Of a DNA stretch of 64,000 bases, positions 47,077 through 55,622 are shown in pieces; positions within the stretch are counted from its first letter, which is position 1, and the number at the start of each line of letters is the position of its first letter. Below the pieces are notes generated by a model. It ran no database searches. It had not been told where the DNA came from and was given only the letters and a program-made list of their open reading frames with translations. This DNA comes from Pseudomonas lurida (GTDB lineage: Bacteria > Pseudomonadota > Gammaproteobacteria > Pseudomonadales > Pseudomonadaceae), in the NCBI RefSeq assembly GCF_002563895.1, contig NZ_PDJB01000001.1:231501-295500 (forward strand), read 5' to 3'. A program made the position numbers and the translations under genes.

Positions 47077-47138
47077 CAGCGCCGCTCCTTGGCTGCACGT
47101 AATGCCCTGGCGTTACGCACCGGGGTAATCCTGACCAT
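47076..47138 (-). CDS. 20-codon leader ORF overlapping the sfnB start
   Basis: ATG GTC AGG ... CGC TGA, encoding MVRITPVRNARALRAAKERR. GAGG lies five bases before its ATG and its TGA shares a base with the sfnB ATG. The peptide has seven Arg or Lys residues plus further Ala, no Cys or Met beyond the start, so it is not a simple cysteine/methionine attenuator. The spacing, strong ribosome site and stop-start overlap argue for real translation. Function unknown. Confidence 0.5.
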   Translation of the reverse strand: MVRITPVRNARALRAAKERR

Positions 47139-47242
47139 ACCGACCTCGCATTCAATGAAATAAAAACAGAAAAATCAGCGATGTCCGGTGGTCCGGTGCA
47201 TATACCCTAAGCTTGTTAAATATTTAAATAAACTAACTTTTG

Positions 47243-47251
47243 GGAATATGC
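47243..47251 (-). promoter_or_regulatory. GCATATTCC motif upstream of the sfnB operon
   Basis: The 9-mer GCATATTCC on the transcribed strand, at the edge of an AT-rich block about 105 bp before the leader ORF. The same 9-mer lies upstream of the cystine transporter (50761-50769) and a shorter GGAATAT before the orphan MetQ-like gene. Candidate CysB or other sulfur-regulator contact; speculative. Confidence 0.3.
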
Positions 47252-47301
47252 ATAGAAGGTCTGTCACCCAGGTCGCCGGGTGAGCCCGGTGCGCGCGGCT
47301 G

Positions 47302-48027
47302 CTAGATCCGCGCGGCCCCGGCCGCTCGGGCTGGTGCCTCGGCGGCAATGCGCAAGGTACGGGCTGGCGCCCAGCGTGAATTGTTGCCGACACGATCCAG
47401 AATGCAGTACGTCACCTCCAGCCGGCAGTCGTCGCCGGCCTCGGTGATGAGCGCCGACGGCACCCACACCTGCACTGCAAGGCCCACGTCCCGGGCCTGG
47501 AGCTTCGGCAGGTCCAGGCGCGCATCGCCCCAGCGCACGGTGATGGCGTCGCCGCAGGTCATATTCAGGTACGGTTCGATGGTCAGGGGGATACCGCGCC
47601 GCACCTGGCTGGCGTTGACGCCGTAGCGGCGGATGGTGTCGGGCAAGCCTACGGGGGCAAGGTTCTGGTTCTCATCGCGGTACAGGGACGAGGGCTGGCC
47701 GCCTGGAGGGTGGGTCTTCACGCGCAGGTGCGCCATGGCCGAGCGTGTAGGCGCACGCCCGATTTGCATGACCCGGTAGTGCACCCGGGCCGGGCCCTCC
47801 AGCACGAAACTCTCCGGGATGCGCAGGCGTGTAACCGTGCCGATCTTGCAGGCGGTGACGCGGCGCGAGGCGGCGAAGCAGTTGTTCCAGAACAGCTCGA
47901 CCAGGTCGCCTTCATCCATGCCGGGATACGGCGCAATGTCGACCTGCAGGTGTGTGGCGGCGAGGGCATTGATGCCATTGCCGATGGCCTGGGGCAGTGT
48001 CGGTGCGGTGAGCAGGGGGTGCGTCAT
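47302..48027 (-). CDS. Hypothetical protein with beta-sandwich repeats
   Basis: 241 residues, no signal peptide or membrane helix. Two successive domains with alternating hydrophobic strands: about 20-130 and 130-235. The second contains GDAITVRWGDARLDLP and CRLEVTYCILDRVGNNSRW, a pattern seen in Ig-like repeat modules of larger Pseudomonas surface and toxin-like proteins. Each domain has the 'GD-x-V/I-x-L/V-x-W' strand. GGAG precedes the ATG. It sits alone between two sulfur operons and its function is unknown. Confidence 0.6.
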   Translation of the reverse strand: MTHPLLTAPTLPQAIGNGINALAATHLQVDIAPYPGMDEGDLVELFWNNCFAASRRVTACKIGTVTRLRIPESFVLEGPARVHYRVMQIGRAPTRSAMAHLRVKTHPPGGQPSSLYRDENQNLAPVGLPDTIRRYGVNASQVRRGIPLTIEPYLNMTCGDAITVRWGDARLDLPKLQARDVGLAVQVWVPSALITEAGDDCRLEVTYCILDRVGNNSRWAPARTLRIAAEAPARAAGAARI

Positions 48028-48300
48028 AAGTATCTCCTTGATGCAGCCAGCAGCAATCGCTCCGGACCGTTGGCGCAGGTGTGCGCGGCGGGCCGAACGG
48101 GACGATTCAGTGAGTAGCCGGGATAGGATCCAATCCTTTGGACGTTAGATAAGAGGGTTGGCCGAGGGGCGTCAATGGCGGCAAAGGGCTAAACGGCGGT
48201 GTTGGAGAGATTCAGAATGGTCTGACTGGGAAGGGGCTTTTCAGAAGGGGGGACCAGGGTGTTTTACGGTGCGTAATGAGCATGCATTGTAGGAACGCCC

Positions 48301-48392
48301 TCGTGGGAGCGCTGGCTTGCCTGCGATAGCCTCGATGCGGTGAGACGGACACTCAGGGGTGCCTGCATCGCGGCCAAGCCAGCGCCCAAAAA
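48301..48392. repeat. REP doublet upstream of the cystine transporter 3' end
   Basis: GTGGGAGCGCTGGCTTGCCTGCGATAG and the inverted CGCGGCCAAGCCAGCGCC, of the CTGGCTTGCC subtype. The remaining 48028-48300 stretch is the upstream region of the hypothetical gene plus sequence in which I see no feature. Confidence 0.8.
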
Positions 48393-48396
48393 AGCC

Positions 48397-49143
48397 TCAG
48401 TGAGCCAGGAATTTACTCAGGAACTGCTTGGTGCGCTCTTCCTTGGGGTTGGCGAACAGCGCCTTGGCTTCGCCTTGTTCCACGATCACACCCTTGTCGA
48501 AGAAGATCACCCGGTTGGCGACATCGCGGGCGAAGCTCATCTCGTGAGTGACAATGACCATGGTGCGGTTTTCTTCGGCGAGGCTGCGAATGGTCGCCAG
48601 CACTTCACCCACCAGTTCGGGGTCGAGGGCCGAGGTGGGTTCGTCGAACAGGATCACTTCCGGCTCCATGGCCAACGCCCTGGCAATCGCCACGCGCTGC
48701 TGTTGGCCACCGGACAGGCGCCGTGGGTAGGCGTCTTCCTTGCCCGCCAGGCCGACCCTGGCCAGCAGCTTGCGCCCCAGCGCCACGGCGGCTTCGCGCG
48801 GTATCTTCTTGACCACGATGGGGCCTTCGATGACGTTTTCCAACGCGGTGCGGTGGGGGAACAGGTTGAAGCTCTGGAACACAAAACCCACGTGCTGGCG
48901 CAGGCGCCGCACCAGGCTTTGTTGCTGGTTGATCGGCTTGCTGGTGTCGATCTCGATGTCACCCACCTTGATGCGGCCACTGGTGGGTTGTTCGAGGAAG
49001 TTCAGGCAGCGCAGGAAGGTGGTCTTGCCGGAACCACTGGGGCCGATGATGGCGATGACTTCGCCTTCCTTGACCTCAAGGTCGATGCCGTTGAGCACCA
49101 CCTGGCCCTTGAATTGTTTGGTCAGTTTTTCAACCACGATCAT
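48397..49143 (-). CDS. tcyN: Cystine/cysteine ABC transporter ATPase
   Basis: 248 residues, TcyN/YecC type: Walker A GPSGSGKT (34-41), Q-loop [18 protein letters not shown], signature LSGGQQQR, Walker [14 protein letters not shown], switch His VTHEMSFA. Last gene of a three-gene operon (binding protein, permease, ATPase). Together they import L-cystine and related sulfur amino acids. Confidence 0.9.
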   Translation of the reverse strand: MIVVEKLTKQFKGQVVLNGIDLEVKEGEVIAIIGPSGSGKTTFLRCLNFLEQPTSGRIKVGDIEIDTSKPINQQQSLVRRLRQHVGFVFQSFNLFPHRTALENVIEGPIVVKKIPREAAVALGRKLLARVGLAGKEDAYPRRLSGGQQQRVAIARALAMEPEVILFDEPTSALDPELVGEVLATIRSLAEENRTMVIVTHEMSFARDVANRVIFFDKGVIVEQGEAKALFANPKEERTKQFLSKFLAH

Positions 49144-49146
49144 GCT

Positions 49147-49812
49147 TCAGGACTCCAGGTCATGCCGGTTGACCCGGTCTTCCAGACGATTCTGCAAATG
49201 CGCCAGGATGCTCGCCAGGATCCAGTAGATCAGGGCTGCGGACAGATACATGGTGAAGATTTCGAAGGTCCGTGCAGACACCAGTTGTGCCTGGCGGAAC
49301 AGCTCGGGCACCTGGATGGTGGCGGCCAGCGCCGTGTCCTTGACCAGCGAAATAAAGCTGTTGCCCAGCGGTGGCAGGGCCGTGCGCATCGCCTGCGGCA
49401 GGATGGCCCGGCGCAGGGTTTGCGCGCGGGTCATGCCGATACTGGCGGCGGCTTCCCACTGGCCACGCTCGATGGAGCCGATGGCGGCGCGCAGGATTTC
49501 ACAGGCGTAGGCGGCCATGTTCAGCGAAAAGCCGATCATGGCCGCCGGGATCGGATCCAGCTCGATGCCCACTTGCGGCAAGCCGTAGTAGATCAGAAAC
49601 AGCTGTACCAGCAAGGGCGTGCCGCGAAAGAACGACACGTAGACTCGGGCGAGCCAGCTCACCAGCTTGAAGCGCGACAGGCGCATCAAGGCCAGGCCGA
49701 AGCCCAGCAGCAAACCGAAAAACATCCCGCCGAGGCTGAGGATCACCGTGTAGTACGCGCCCTTGAGCAGAAAGGGCGCAGAGTCCAGCGCGAGTTGGAA
49801 ACCTGCTTCCAT
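49147..49812 (-). CDS. tcyL: Cystine/cysteine ABC transporter permease
   Basis: 221 residues, TcyL/YecS type with about five hydrophobic helices and the EAA-like loop WEAAASIGMTRAQTLRRAIL (about 118-137). The start overlaps the stop of the binding-protein gene by 1 bp (TAATG) and its end is 3 bp from the ATPase gene, so the three are co-translated. Confidence 0.9.
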   Translation of the reverse strand: MEAGFQLALDSAPFLLKGAYYTVILSLGGMFFGLLLGFGLALMRLSRFKLVSWLARVYVSFFRGTPLLVQLFLIYYGLPQVGIELDPIPAAMIGFSLNMAAYACEILRAAIGSIERGQWEAAASIGMTRAQTLRRAILPQAMRTALPPLGNSFISLVKDTALAATIQVPELFRQAQLVSARTFEIFTMYLSAALIYWILASILAHLQNRLEDRVNRHDLES

Positions 49813-50606
49813 TATTGAGTGACGTCAGCGTTGAAGTACTTCTCGGACAGCTTCTTCAAGGTGCCATCGGCGCGCAGCTTGTCGAGGGCCTTGTTCACGG
49901 CGGCCAGCAGTTCAGGCTCGCCCTTGCGCAGGGCAATACCGGCTTCCTGGCGGGAGAAGGCCGCACCTGCAGCAGCGGTGTCCTTGGCTTTCTTGGCGTA
50001 TTCCAGCGCGGCCAGGCGGTCGATCAGGATGGCGTCGACACGGCCGATGCGCAGGTCCTGGAACTTGGTAGGGTCATCGTTGTAGGTTTTGACGATGGCC
50101 TTTGGTTGGTTTTCCTTGAGCCATTGTTCGTAGTTGGTGCCCAGGCCCACGCCGACTTTCTTGCCCGCCAGGTCGTCGGCGGTCTTGATGGTGTCGACGT
50201 TTTTCGCCAGGGTCAGCGCCTGGATACCAGAGATGGTGTAAGGCGTGGAGAAGTCATACTTTTGCTTGCGTGCGTCGGAGATGGTCACTTGGTTGACCAC
50301 GGCGTCCAGACGCTTGGATTCCAGGGCCGCGAGGATGCCGTCCCATGGTGTGGCCTGCAGCTTGACCTTCACGCCCAGCTCCTTGGCCAGCGCTTCGGAC
50401 AGCTCCACTTCGAAACCGGTGAGCTTGCCGCTCTCATCGACAAAGCTGAACGGTGGGTAGGTGCCTTCCAGGCCGATCTTGATCTCGCCCGCTTTCTTGA
50501 TGTTATCCAGCTGTTCGCCAGCCACTGCCTGGCCCAGCAGGCCAGCCCCGAGCGCCAGGCCCAAAGTGCCAACCAACAACGTGCGACGGAATACGGAAAT
50601 AGTCAT
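49812..50606 (-). CDS. tcyJ: Cystine-binding periplasmic protein
   Basis: 264 residues, FliY/TcyJ family: signal peptide to about residue 30 (GQAVAGEQLD), then GEIKIGLEGTYPPFSFVDESGKLTGFEVELSEALA split over strands, LDAVVNQVTISDARKQKYDFSTPYTIS and VGVGLGTNYEQWLKEN. First gene of the cystine uptake operon. The upstream region (50607-50780) is AT-rich near 50730-50770 and carries the GCATATTCC motif also found before the sfnB operon. The D-cysteine desulfhydrase gene lies upstream on the same strand. Confidence 0.92.
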   Translation of the reverse strand: MTISVFRRTLLVGTLGLALGAGLLGQAVAGEQLDNIKKAGEIKIGLEGTYPPFSFVDESGKLTGFEVELSEALAKELGVKVKLQATPWDGILAALESKRLDAVVNQVTISDARKQKYDFSTPYTISGIQALTLAKNVDTIKTADDLAGKKVGVGLGTNYEQWLKENQPKAIVKTYNDDPTKFQDLRIGRVDAILIDRLAALEYAKKAKDTAAAGAAFSRQEAGIALRKGEPELLAAVNKALDKLRADGTLKKLSEKYFNADVTQ

Positions 50607-50779
50607 GAAGAGCCCCTGTGTTTTTTATGTTGAGCGAAGCAGGTGACGCAGTAGTCGTATCCTGCCTTAAAGCGCGTAGCGCGTCTTCGCCTACGGCGCG
50701 ACTATAGAGTGTGTTTTTAAGACTTGAAAATAATATAAATCTAAATTGATATTCTATTGTGGAATATGCGGCGAATTCA

Positions 50780-50872
50780 ATGTGAGAGCTGGCTTGCCTG
50801 CGATAGCGGTGGAACCGTCAGCACATCGGTAGCTGACAGACCGCCATCGCAGGCAAGCCAGCTCCCACACTT
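50780..50872. repeat. REP doublet between tcyJ and dcyD
   Basis: GTGAGAGCTGGCTTGCCTGCGATAGC and inverted ATCGCAGGCAAGCCAGCTCCCACAC, the CTGGCTTGCC subtype, about 92 bp overall. Confidence 0.88.
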
Positions 50873-50887
50873 TTAATCCGCGTTTAT

Positions 50888-51883
50888 TCAGTTAAAAACC
50901 GAATGGTAAGCAAACAACGCCGGTGCCCCGCCGGTGTGCAGGAAAATGATCGGGCCGTCCTCAAAGCGCTGGCGTCCGATGCCGTCCAGCAAGCCAGCCA
51001 TGGCCTTGCCCGTGTAGACCGGGTCCAGCAGCAGGCCTTCCTGGCTCGCCAGTAACTTGACCGCAGACAGCGTGCCGGCGTTCGGTTCGCCATAGCGCGG
51101 GCCGAAGTATTCATCCCACAGGATCACCTTGAAGGCCTCGGGAATGTCCACACCTAAGAGCTCGGCGGTGCGCTCGGCCAGGCCCTGCACTTTCGGGCGC
51201 TGGGCTTCGTCGGTGCGGGACACGGTGACGCCAATCACCGGCAGGTTTGGCAGCGCTTCGCTCAACGCCAGCGCGAGGCCACTGTGGGTCCCCGCGCTGC
51301 CGGACGCGAGGACCACGGCGGCGAATTCGATCCCGCTGTCTTCGATCTGTCCGGCCAGCTCCAGCCCGGCGCGCACATACCCCAGGGCCCCGAGGGCATT
51401 GGAGCCACCAATAGGCACCAGGTAAGGCTGCTTGCCGTTGCTGCGCAGGCGGTCGGCGAGGGCGTTGAGCTGGTCGTCGACGTTGTCGAGGTTCTCCACC
51501 AATTCCACCTTGGCGTCGAACAGCTCCAGCAGCAGGCGGTTGCCGTTCCCGAGGTAGTTGGGGTCGTCGGTGCCGGTGGGGTTTTCCAGAAGGGCGACGC
51601 AGCCCAGGCCGAGCTTCGCGGCCAGCGCAGCGGTCTGGCGCACGTGGTTGGACTGGATGGCACCGGCGGTCACCAACGTATCGGCGCCTTGCGCGAGGGC
51701 ATCGGCGGCGAGGTATTCGAGTTTGCGCAGCTTGTTGCCGCCCATGGCCAGTGGAGTGGTGTCGTCGCGCTTGACGTAGATATCCCTGCCCAACCAAGCC
51801 GACAGCCGCTCGAGTTTTTCCAGGGCAGTGGCACCGCCCAGCAGTTCCAGGCGGTTAAAACGGTCGAGCTGTTGTTTGATCAT
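50888..51883 (-). CDS. dcyD: D-cysteine desulfhydrase
   Basis: PLP enzyme releasing H2S, ammonia and pyruvate from D-cysteine. 331 residues in the ACC-deaminase/D-cysteine desulfhydrase family: [12 protein letters not shown] (PLP Lys51), [19 protein letters not shown] and the phosphate-binding [13 protein letters not shown]. The N-terminus [22 protein letters not shown] is close to DcyD. Its neighbours are the cystine importer on the same strand and a divergent serine acetyltransferase, a coherent cysteine-handling cluster. Confidence 0.9.
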   Translation of the reverse strand: MIKQQLDRFNRLELLGGATALEKLERLSAWLGRDIYVKRDDTTPLAMGGNKLRKLEYLAADALAQGADTLVTAGAIQSNHVRQTAALAAKLGLGCVALLENPTGTDDPNYLGNGNRLLLELFDAKVELVENLDNVDDQLNALADRLRSNGKQPYLVPIGGSNALGALGYVRAGLELAGQIEDSGIEFAAVVLASGSAGTHSGLALALSEALPNLPVIGVTVSRTDEAQRPKVQGLAERTAELLGVDIPEAFKVILWDEYFGPRYGEPNAGTLSAVKLLASQEGLLLDPVYTGKAMAGLLDGIGRQRFEDGPIIFLHTGGAPALFAYHSVFN

Positions 51884-51964
51884 GGCTGCGCACGGTTGAG
51901 GAGTGTGGGGCGACTATAGGCAGGCACTTTTCATCGGGCAACCGTCAATCGCTTATTCCGCAGA

Positions 51965-51992
51965 GTTCTTAGTAGTGCACCATTGGTTCTTA
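51965..51992. promoter_or_regulatory. Direct GTTCTTA repeats between dcyD and epsC
   Basis: GTTCTTA at 51965-51971 and again at 51986-51992, 21 bp apart (two helical turns on the same face), in the shared divergent promoter region. The motif resembles the TTCTTA arms before oscA and one copy before tauA. Candidate binding sites; inference. Confidence 0.4.
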
Positions 51993-52048
51993 AGGGCGGC
52001 CAGGGTGCATACCGTAAAGTGAGCGCCATTACGTCAGGAGTGAATACT

Positions 52049-52975
52049 GTGAGTGAGCGTTCCAGTCATTGGCAATTACAGACCATCGTCAGCCAACTGC
52101 GCGGTGCGCGGGACCAGTGGCGAGCGCGCAATGGCCGCTTGAGTGGCGAACATGGCGGCCGTGAGTTGCCGTCCCGCGAGGCGGTGGCGCAGATTCTTGA
52201 AGCGCTGTGCGGTGCGCTGTTCCCTATGCGCCTGGGACCGGTGGACCTGCGTGAAGAAAGCGAAGATTTTTACGTCGGCCACACCCTGGATGTGGCGCTC
52301 AATGCGCTGCTCGCCCAAGCCCGCCTGGAACTGCGCTACGCCGCGCGCCAAGGTGGCCAGGATGACAGCGCGGTCGACGCTCATGCCATCCGCCTGATCC
52401 AGGATTTCGCCCTGGCCCTGCCTTCCCTGCGCAGCCTGCTGGACACCGACGTGCTGGCTGCTTACCACGGTGACCCGGCGGCGCGCAGCGTGGATGAAGT
52501 GCTGCTGTGCTATCCCGGCATCCTGGCGGTGATCCACCACCGCCTGGCGCATCATCTGTACCGCGCCGGTTTGCCGCTGTTGGCGCGGATCAGCGCGGAG
52601 ATCGCCCACTCGGCGACGGGCATCGATATTCACCCCGGCGCGCAGATCGGCCCAAGTTTCTTTATCGACCACGGGACCGGCGTGGTGATTGGCGAAACCG
52701 CGATCATTGGCGAGCGCGTGCGCATCTACCAGGCCGTGACCCTGGGCGCCAAGCGCTTCCCGGCAGATGAGGACGGGCAGTTGCAGAAGGGCCACCCGCG
52801 CCACCCGATTGTCGAAGACGACGTGGTGATCTACGCGGGCGCGACCATCCTGGGGCGCATCACCATCGGCAAGGGCTCGACCATTGGCGGCAACGTGTGG
52901 CTGACCCGCAGCGTGCCGGCGGGGGCGAACATCACCCAGGCGAACCTGCAGCATGATGACGGGGCGCAGAAGTAA
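52049..52975 (+). CDS. epsC: Serine O-acetyltransferase (EpsC type)
   Basis: Makes O-acetylserine from serine and acetyl-CoA, the carbon skeleton for cysteine. 308 residues from a GTG start at 52049, chosen because AGGAG lies eight bases upstream; an earlier in-frame ATG at 51983 lacks a site. An N-terminal helical domain (about 1-180) is followed by left-handed beta-helix hexapeptide repeats (IDIHPGAQIGPSFFIDHGTG ... VVIGETAIIGERVRIYQAVTLG ... IGKGSTIGGNVWLT) with the catalytic His pair. The family name EpsC marks the long N-terminal variant distinct from CysE. Confidence 0.9.
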   Translation: MSERSSHWQLQTIVSQLRGARDQWRARNGRLSGEHGGRELPSREAVAQILEALCGALFPMRLGPVDLREESEDFYVGHTLDVALNALLAQARLELRYAARQGGQDDSAVDAHAIRLIQDFALALPSLRSLLDTDVLAAYHGDPAARSVDEVLLCYPGILAVIHHRLAHHLYRAGLPLLARISAEIAHSATGIDIHPGAQIGPSFFIDHGTGVVIGETAIIGERVRIYQAVTLGAKRFPADEDGQLQKGHPRHPIVEDDVVIYAGATILGRITIGKGSTIGGNVWLTRSVPAGANITQANLQHDDGAQK

Positions 52976-52993
52976 TCCCTGGCTAACACCCAT

Positions 52994-53090
52994 CACCTGC
53001 GGGAGCTGGCTTGCCTGCGATAGCTGTCTGTCAGCAACCGATGTGTTGACGGATACTGCGCGATCGCAGGCAAGCCAGCTCCGCCATTTT
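52994..53090. repeat. REP doublet after epsC
   Basis: GCGGGAGCTGGCTTGCCTGCGATAGC and inverted GATCGCAGGCAAGCCAGCTCC, CTGGCTTGCC subtype, about 95 bp overall. The rest of the 52976-53336 gap is the betT promoter region with its operator. Confidence 0.85.
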
Positions 53091-53215
53091 TTGTCCGTAT
53101 TTCAACGCCAAGTGGCTGAACGATTTGTCTCTCGCGCCCGTCATACCAGTCCTTGAGCTAGTGTAGGAATTACCTACCACTCAGCCGTGCGATTAGTCCC
53201 AGACCGCCTTCGTAT

Positions 53216-53245
53216 GTTTAACTTGAATGTTCGTTCAAGTTAAAC
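53216..53245. promoter_or_regulatory. Candidate BetI operator upstream of betT
   Basis: Perfect 12-bp arms GTTTAACTTGAA / TTCAAGTTAAAC around a 6-nt spacer TGTTCG, 92 bp before betT. BetI (a TetR-family choline sensor) recognises TTGAAC/GTTCAA-type palindromes near bet genes; the core TTGAA...TTCAA fits. The betI gene itself is not in the window. Confidence 0.65.
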
Positions 53246-53336
53246 CGGTGGTTCGCTGCCCGCTCACAACAGGAGGCTTACCTTTGCTGAGTCCGTTATT
53301 TACAGCCACATCCGACACCTTCGGGGTGCATCGTCC

Positions 53337-55337
53337 ATGAGTGCATCGTCCACCCCCTCCAGCGGACTGGTGCGCATGAATGCGCCCGTCTTCTATTTTG
53401 CCGCGTCCTTTATCCTGCTGTTCGGGATCACTGTCATCGCTATCCCGCAACAGGCCGGTGCCTGGCTGCTGGCAGCGCAAAACTGGGCGGCCAATACGGT
53501 CGGCTGGTACTACATGCTGGCGATGACCCTGTATCTGGTCTTCGTGGTGGTCACCGCGCTATCGGGCTACGGCAAGATAAAACTCGGTGCCGACCACGAC
53601 GAGCCCGAATTCAGTTACCTGTCCTGGGCCGGCATGCTGTTCGCCGCCGGGATCAGCATCACGCTGTTTTTCTTCTGCGTTTCCGAGCCGCTGACGCACC
53701 TGGTGCAACCGCCCCAGGGCGCGCCGATGAACGCCGATGCCGCGCGCCAGGCCATGCAGATTCTGTTTCTGCACTGGGGCCTGCACGGTTGGGGCGTGTT
53801 CGCCTTCGTCGGCATGGCCCTGGCGTACTTCGCCTACCGGCATAACCTGCCGCTGGCGTTGCGCTCGGCGCTGTACCCGCTGATCGGCAAGCGCATCAAT
53901 GGCCCCATCGGCTACGCGGTGGATGGCTTTGGCATCATCGCCACGGTGTTCGGCCTCGGCGCCGATATGGGTTTTGGTGTGTTGCACCTCAACTCCGGGC
54001 TCGATTACCTGTTTGGTATTGCCCACACCCAGTGGATTCAGGTCGGCCTGATCACCTTGATGATGGGCGCGGCGATCCTGGTCGCCGTCTCCGGCGTCGA
54101 CAAGGGCGTGCGGGTGATGTCCGACATCAACATGCTGCTGGCCTGTGCGCTGCTGCTGTTCGTGCTGTTCGCCGGGCCCACCCAGCACTTGCTCAACACG
54201 CTGATCCAGAACATCGGTGATTACCTGGGCGCCTTGCCGACCAAGAGTTTCGACGTGTACGCCTACGACAAACCCAGCGACTGGCTGGGCGGCTGGACGG
54301 TGTTCTACTGGGCCTGGTGGATCGCGTGGTCGCCGTTCGTGGGCCTGTTCATCGCGCGTATTTCCCGTGGCCGCACCATTCGCGAATTCGTGTTCGGCGT
54401 GCTGCTGATCCCGCTGGGTTTCACCCTGGCGTGGATGTCGATCTTCGGCAACAGCGCTATCGACCAGGTGCTCAACCACGGGCTGACAGCGTTAGGCCAG
54501 TCGGCTATCGATGACCCGTCGATGAGCCTCTACCTGCTGCTGGAAACCTACCCGTGGAGCAAGACCGTCATCGCGGTCACGGTGTTTATCAGCTTCGTGT
54601 TCTTCGTCACTTCCGCCGACTCCGGCACCGTGGTGCTGTCGACCCTGTCGTCCAAGGGCGGCAACGCCGATGAAGACGGGCCGAAGTGGCTGCGGGTGTT
54701 CTGGGGCGCGATGACCGCGTTGGTCACCAGCGCCCTGTTGTTCGCCGGCAGTATCGACTCGCTCAAGTCAGCGGTGGTGCTCACCTCGTTGCCGTTCTCG
54801 ATGATCCTGTTGCTGATGATGTGGGGGCTGCACAAGGCGTTCTACCTCGAGTCGCAAAAGCAGATCGCCCAACTGCACTCGTTGGCGCCGGTGTCGGGCT
54901 CACGCAAGGGCACGGGCGGTTGGCGCCAGCGCTTGAGCCAGGCCGTGCATTTCCCGTCACGGGACGAGGTGTACCGGTTCCTTGAGACCACGGTGCGCCC
55001 TGCGATTGAAGAGGTGACGGCGGTGTTTGTCGAAAAAGGCCTCAGCGTGGTTACCCAGCCCGACCCGTCCAATGACAGCGTCAGCCTGGAAATCGGCCAC
55101 GGCGAAGAGCATCCGTTCGTTTATCAGGTGCAGATGCGCGGCTATTTCACGCCGTCCTTTGCACGCGGTGGCATGGGGTCCAAGCAGCTCAACAACCGTC
55201 GCTACTACCGTGCGGAAGTGCATCTGAGCGAGGGTAGCCAGGACTACGATCTGGTCGGCTACACCAAGGAGCAGATCATCAACGACATCCTCGACCAGTA
55301 CGAGCGGCACCTGCAGTTCCTGCACTTGGTGCGCTGA
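53337..55337 (+). CDS. betT: BCCT-family choline transporter BetT
   Basis: Imports choline by proton symport for glycine betaine synthesis. 666 residues with about twelve membrane helices; the BCCT core segment WTVFYWAWWIAWSPFVGLFIARISRGRTIREF (quoted in parts: WAWWIAWSPF, FIARISRGRT) is intact. The last 150 residues are a long cytoplasmic C-terminal domain, typical of the osmotically tuned BetT proteins. Start chosen at the ATG preceded by GGGG; a 12-nt segment (GTGCATCGTCCA) is directly repeated 15 bp apart across the start. A BetI-like operator lies upstream. Confidence 0.92.
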   Translation: MSASSTPSSGLVRMNAPVFYFAASFILLFGITVIAIPQQAGAWLLAAQNWAANTVGWYYMLAMTLYLVFVVVTALSGYGKIKLGADHDEPEFSYLSWAGMLFAAGISITLFFFCVSEPLTHLVQPPQGAPMNADAARQAMQILFLHWGLHGWGVFAFVGMALAYFAYRHNLPLALRSALYPLIGKRINGPIGYAVDGFGIIATVFGLGADMGFGVLHLNSGLDYLFGIAHTQWIQVGLITLMMGAAILVAVSGVDKGVRVMSDINMLLACALLLFVLFAGPTQHLLNTLIQNIGDYLGALPTKSFDVYAYDKPSDWLGGWTVFYWAWWIAWSPFVGLFIARISRGRTIREFVFGVLLIPLGFTLAWMSIFGNSAIDQVLNHGLTALGQSAIDDPSMSLYLLLETYPWSKTVIAVTVFISFVFFVTSADSGTVVLSTLSSKGGNADEDGPKWLRVFWGAMTALVTSALLFAGSIDSLKSAVVLTSLPFSMILLLMMWGLHKAFYLESQKQIAQLHSLAPVSGSRKGTGGWRQRLSQAVHFPSRDEVYRFLETTVRPAIEEVTAVFVEKGLSVVTQPDPSNDSVSLEIGHGEEHPFVYQVQMRGYFTPSFARGGMGSKQLNNRRYYRAEVHLSEGSQDYDLVGYTKEQIINDILDQYERHLQFLHLVR

Positions 55338-55347
55338 GGCTCGGGTA

Positions 55348-55482
55348 TGACCTGCGGGGCGCCAATTGTCCCTGCAGGTCAGACCCTCCCGCCAGGCGCG
55401 TTACCGGGCCATCGAGCTGTCCATCAGCGAGGCAGGCCGGTTTGTCGACGGGCTCGCCAAAAACTTCGAAAATGCCCGCTAA
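55348..55482 (+). pseudogene. Possible gene remnant (43 codons, no start)
   Basis: A stop-to-stop open stretch directly after betT that lacks a good start codon but reads like a real C-terminus: RQARYRAIELSISEAG then a basic tail ending at TAA 55480. Codon use is GC-rich at third positions as in real genes. It may be the end of a lost gene; I cannot name it. The 55338-55616 gap is otherwise upstream region of the porin gene. Confidence 0.3.
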
Positions 55483-55622
55483 GCCGCGTAGTAGAAGGGT
55501 TTCTTAAATTTAATTTCATCCGTCCACGTCGCTGTTTGACGCGCAACTGTCATCTGGCCACTGCGTAATTGTGTGAAGCGTTTGACGCTTTCATTTCAGA
55601 ACAGTGACGGAGACAGGTGCCC

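Noticed and set aside
48340..49818. 492-codon forward frame across the cystine transporter genes
   Set aside because: It is antisense to two clear ABC genes with intact Walker and EAA motifs.
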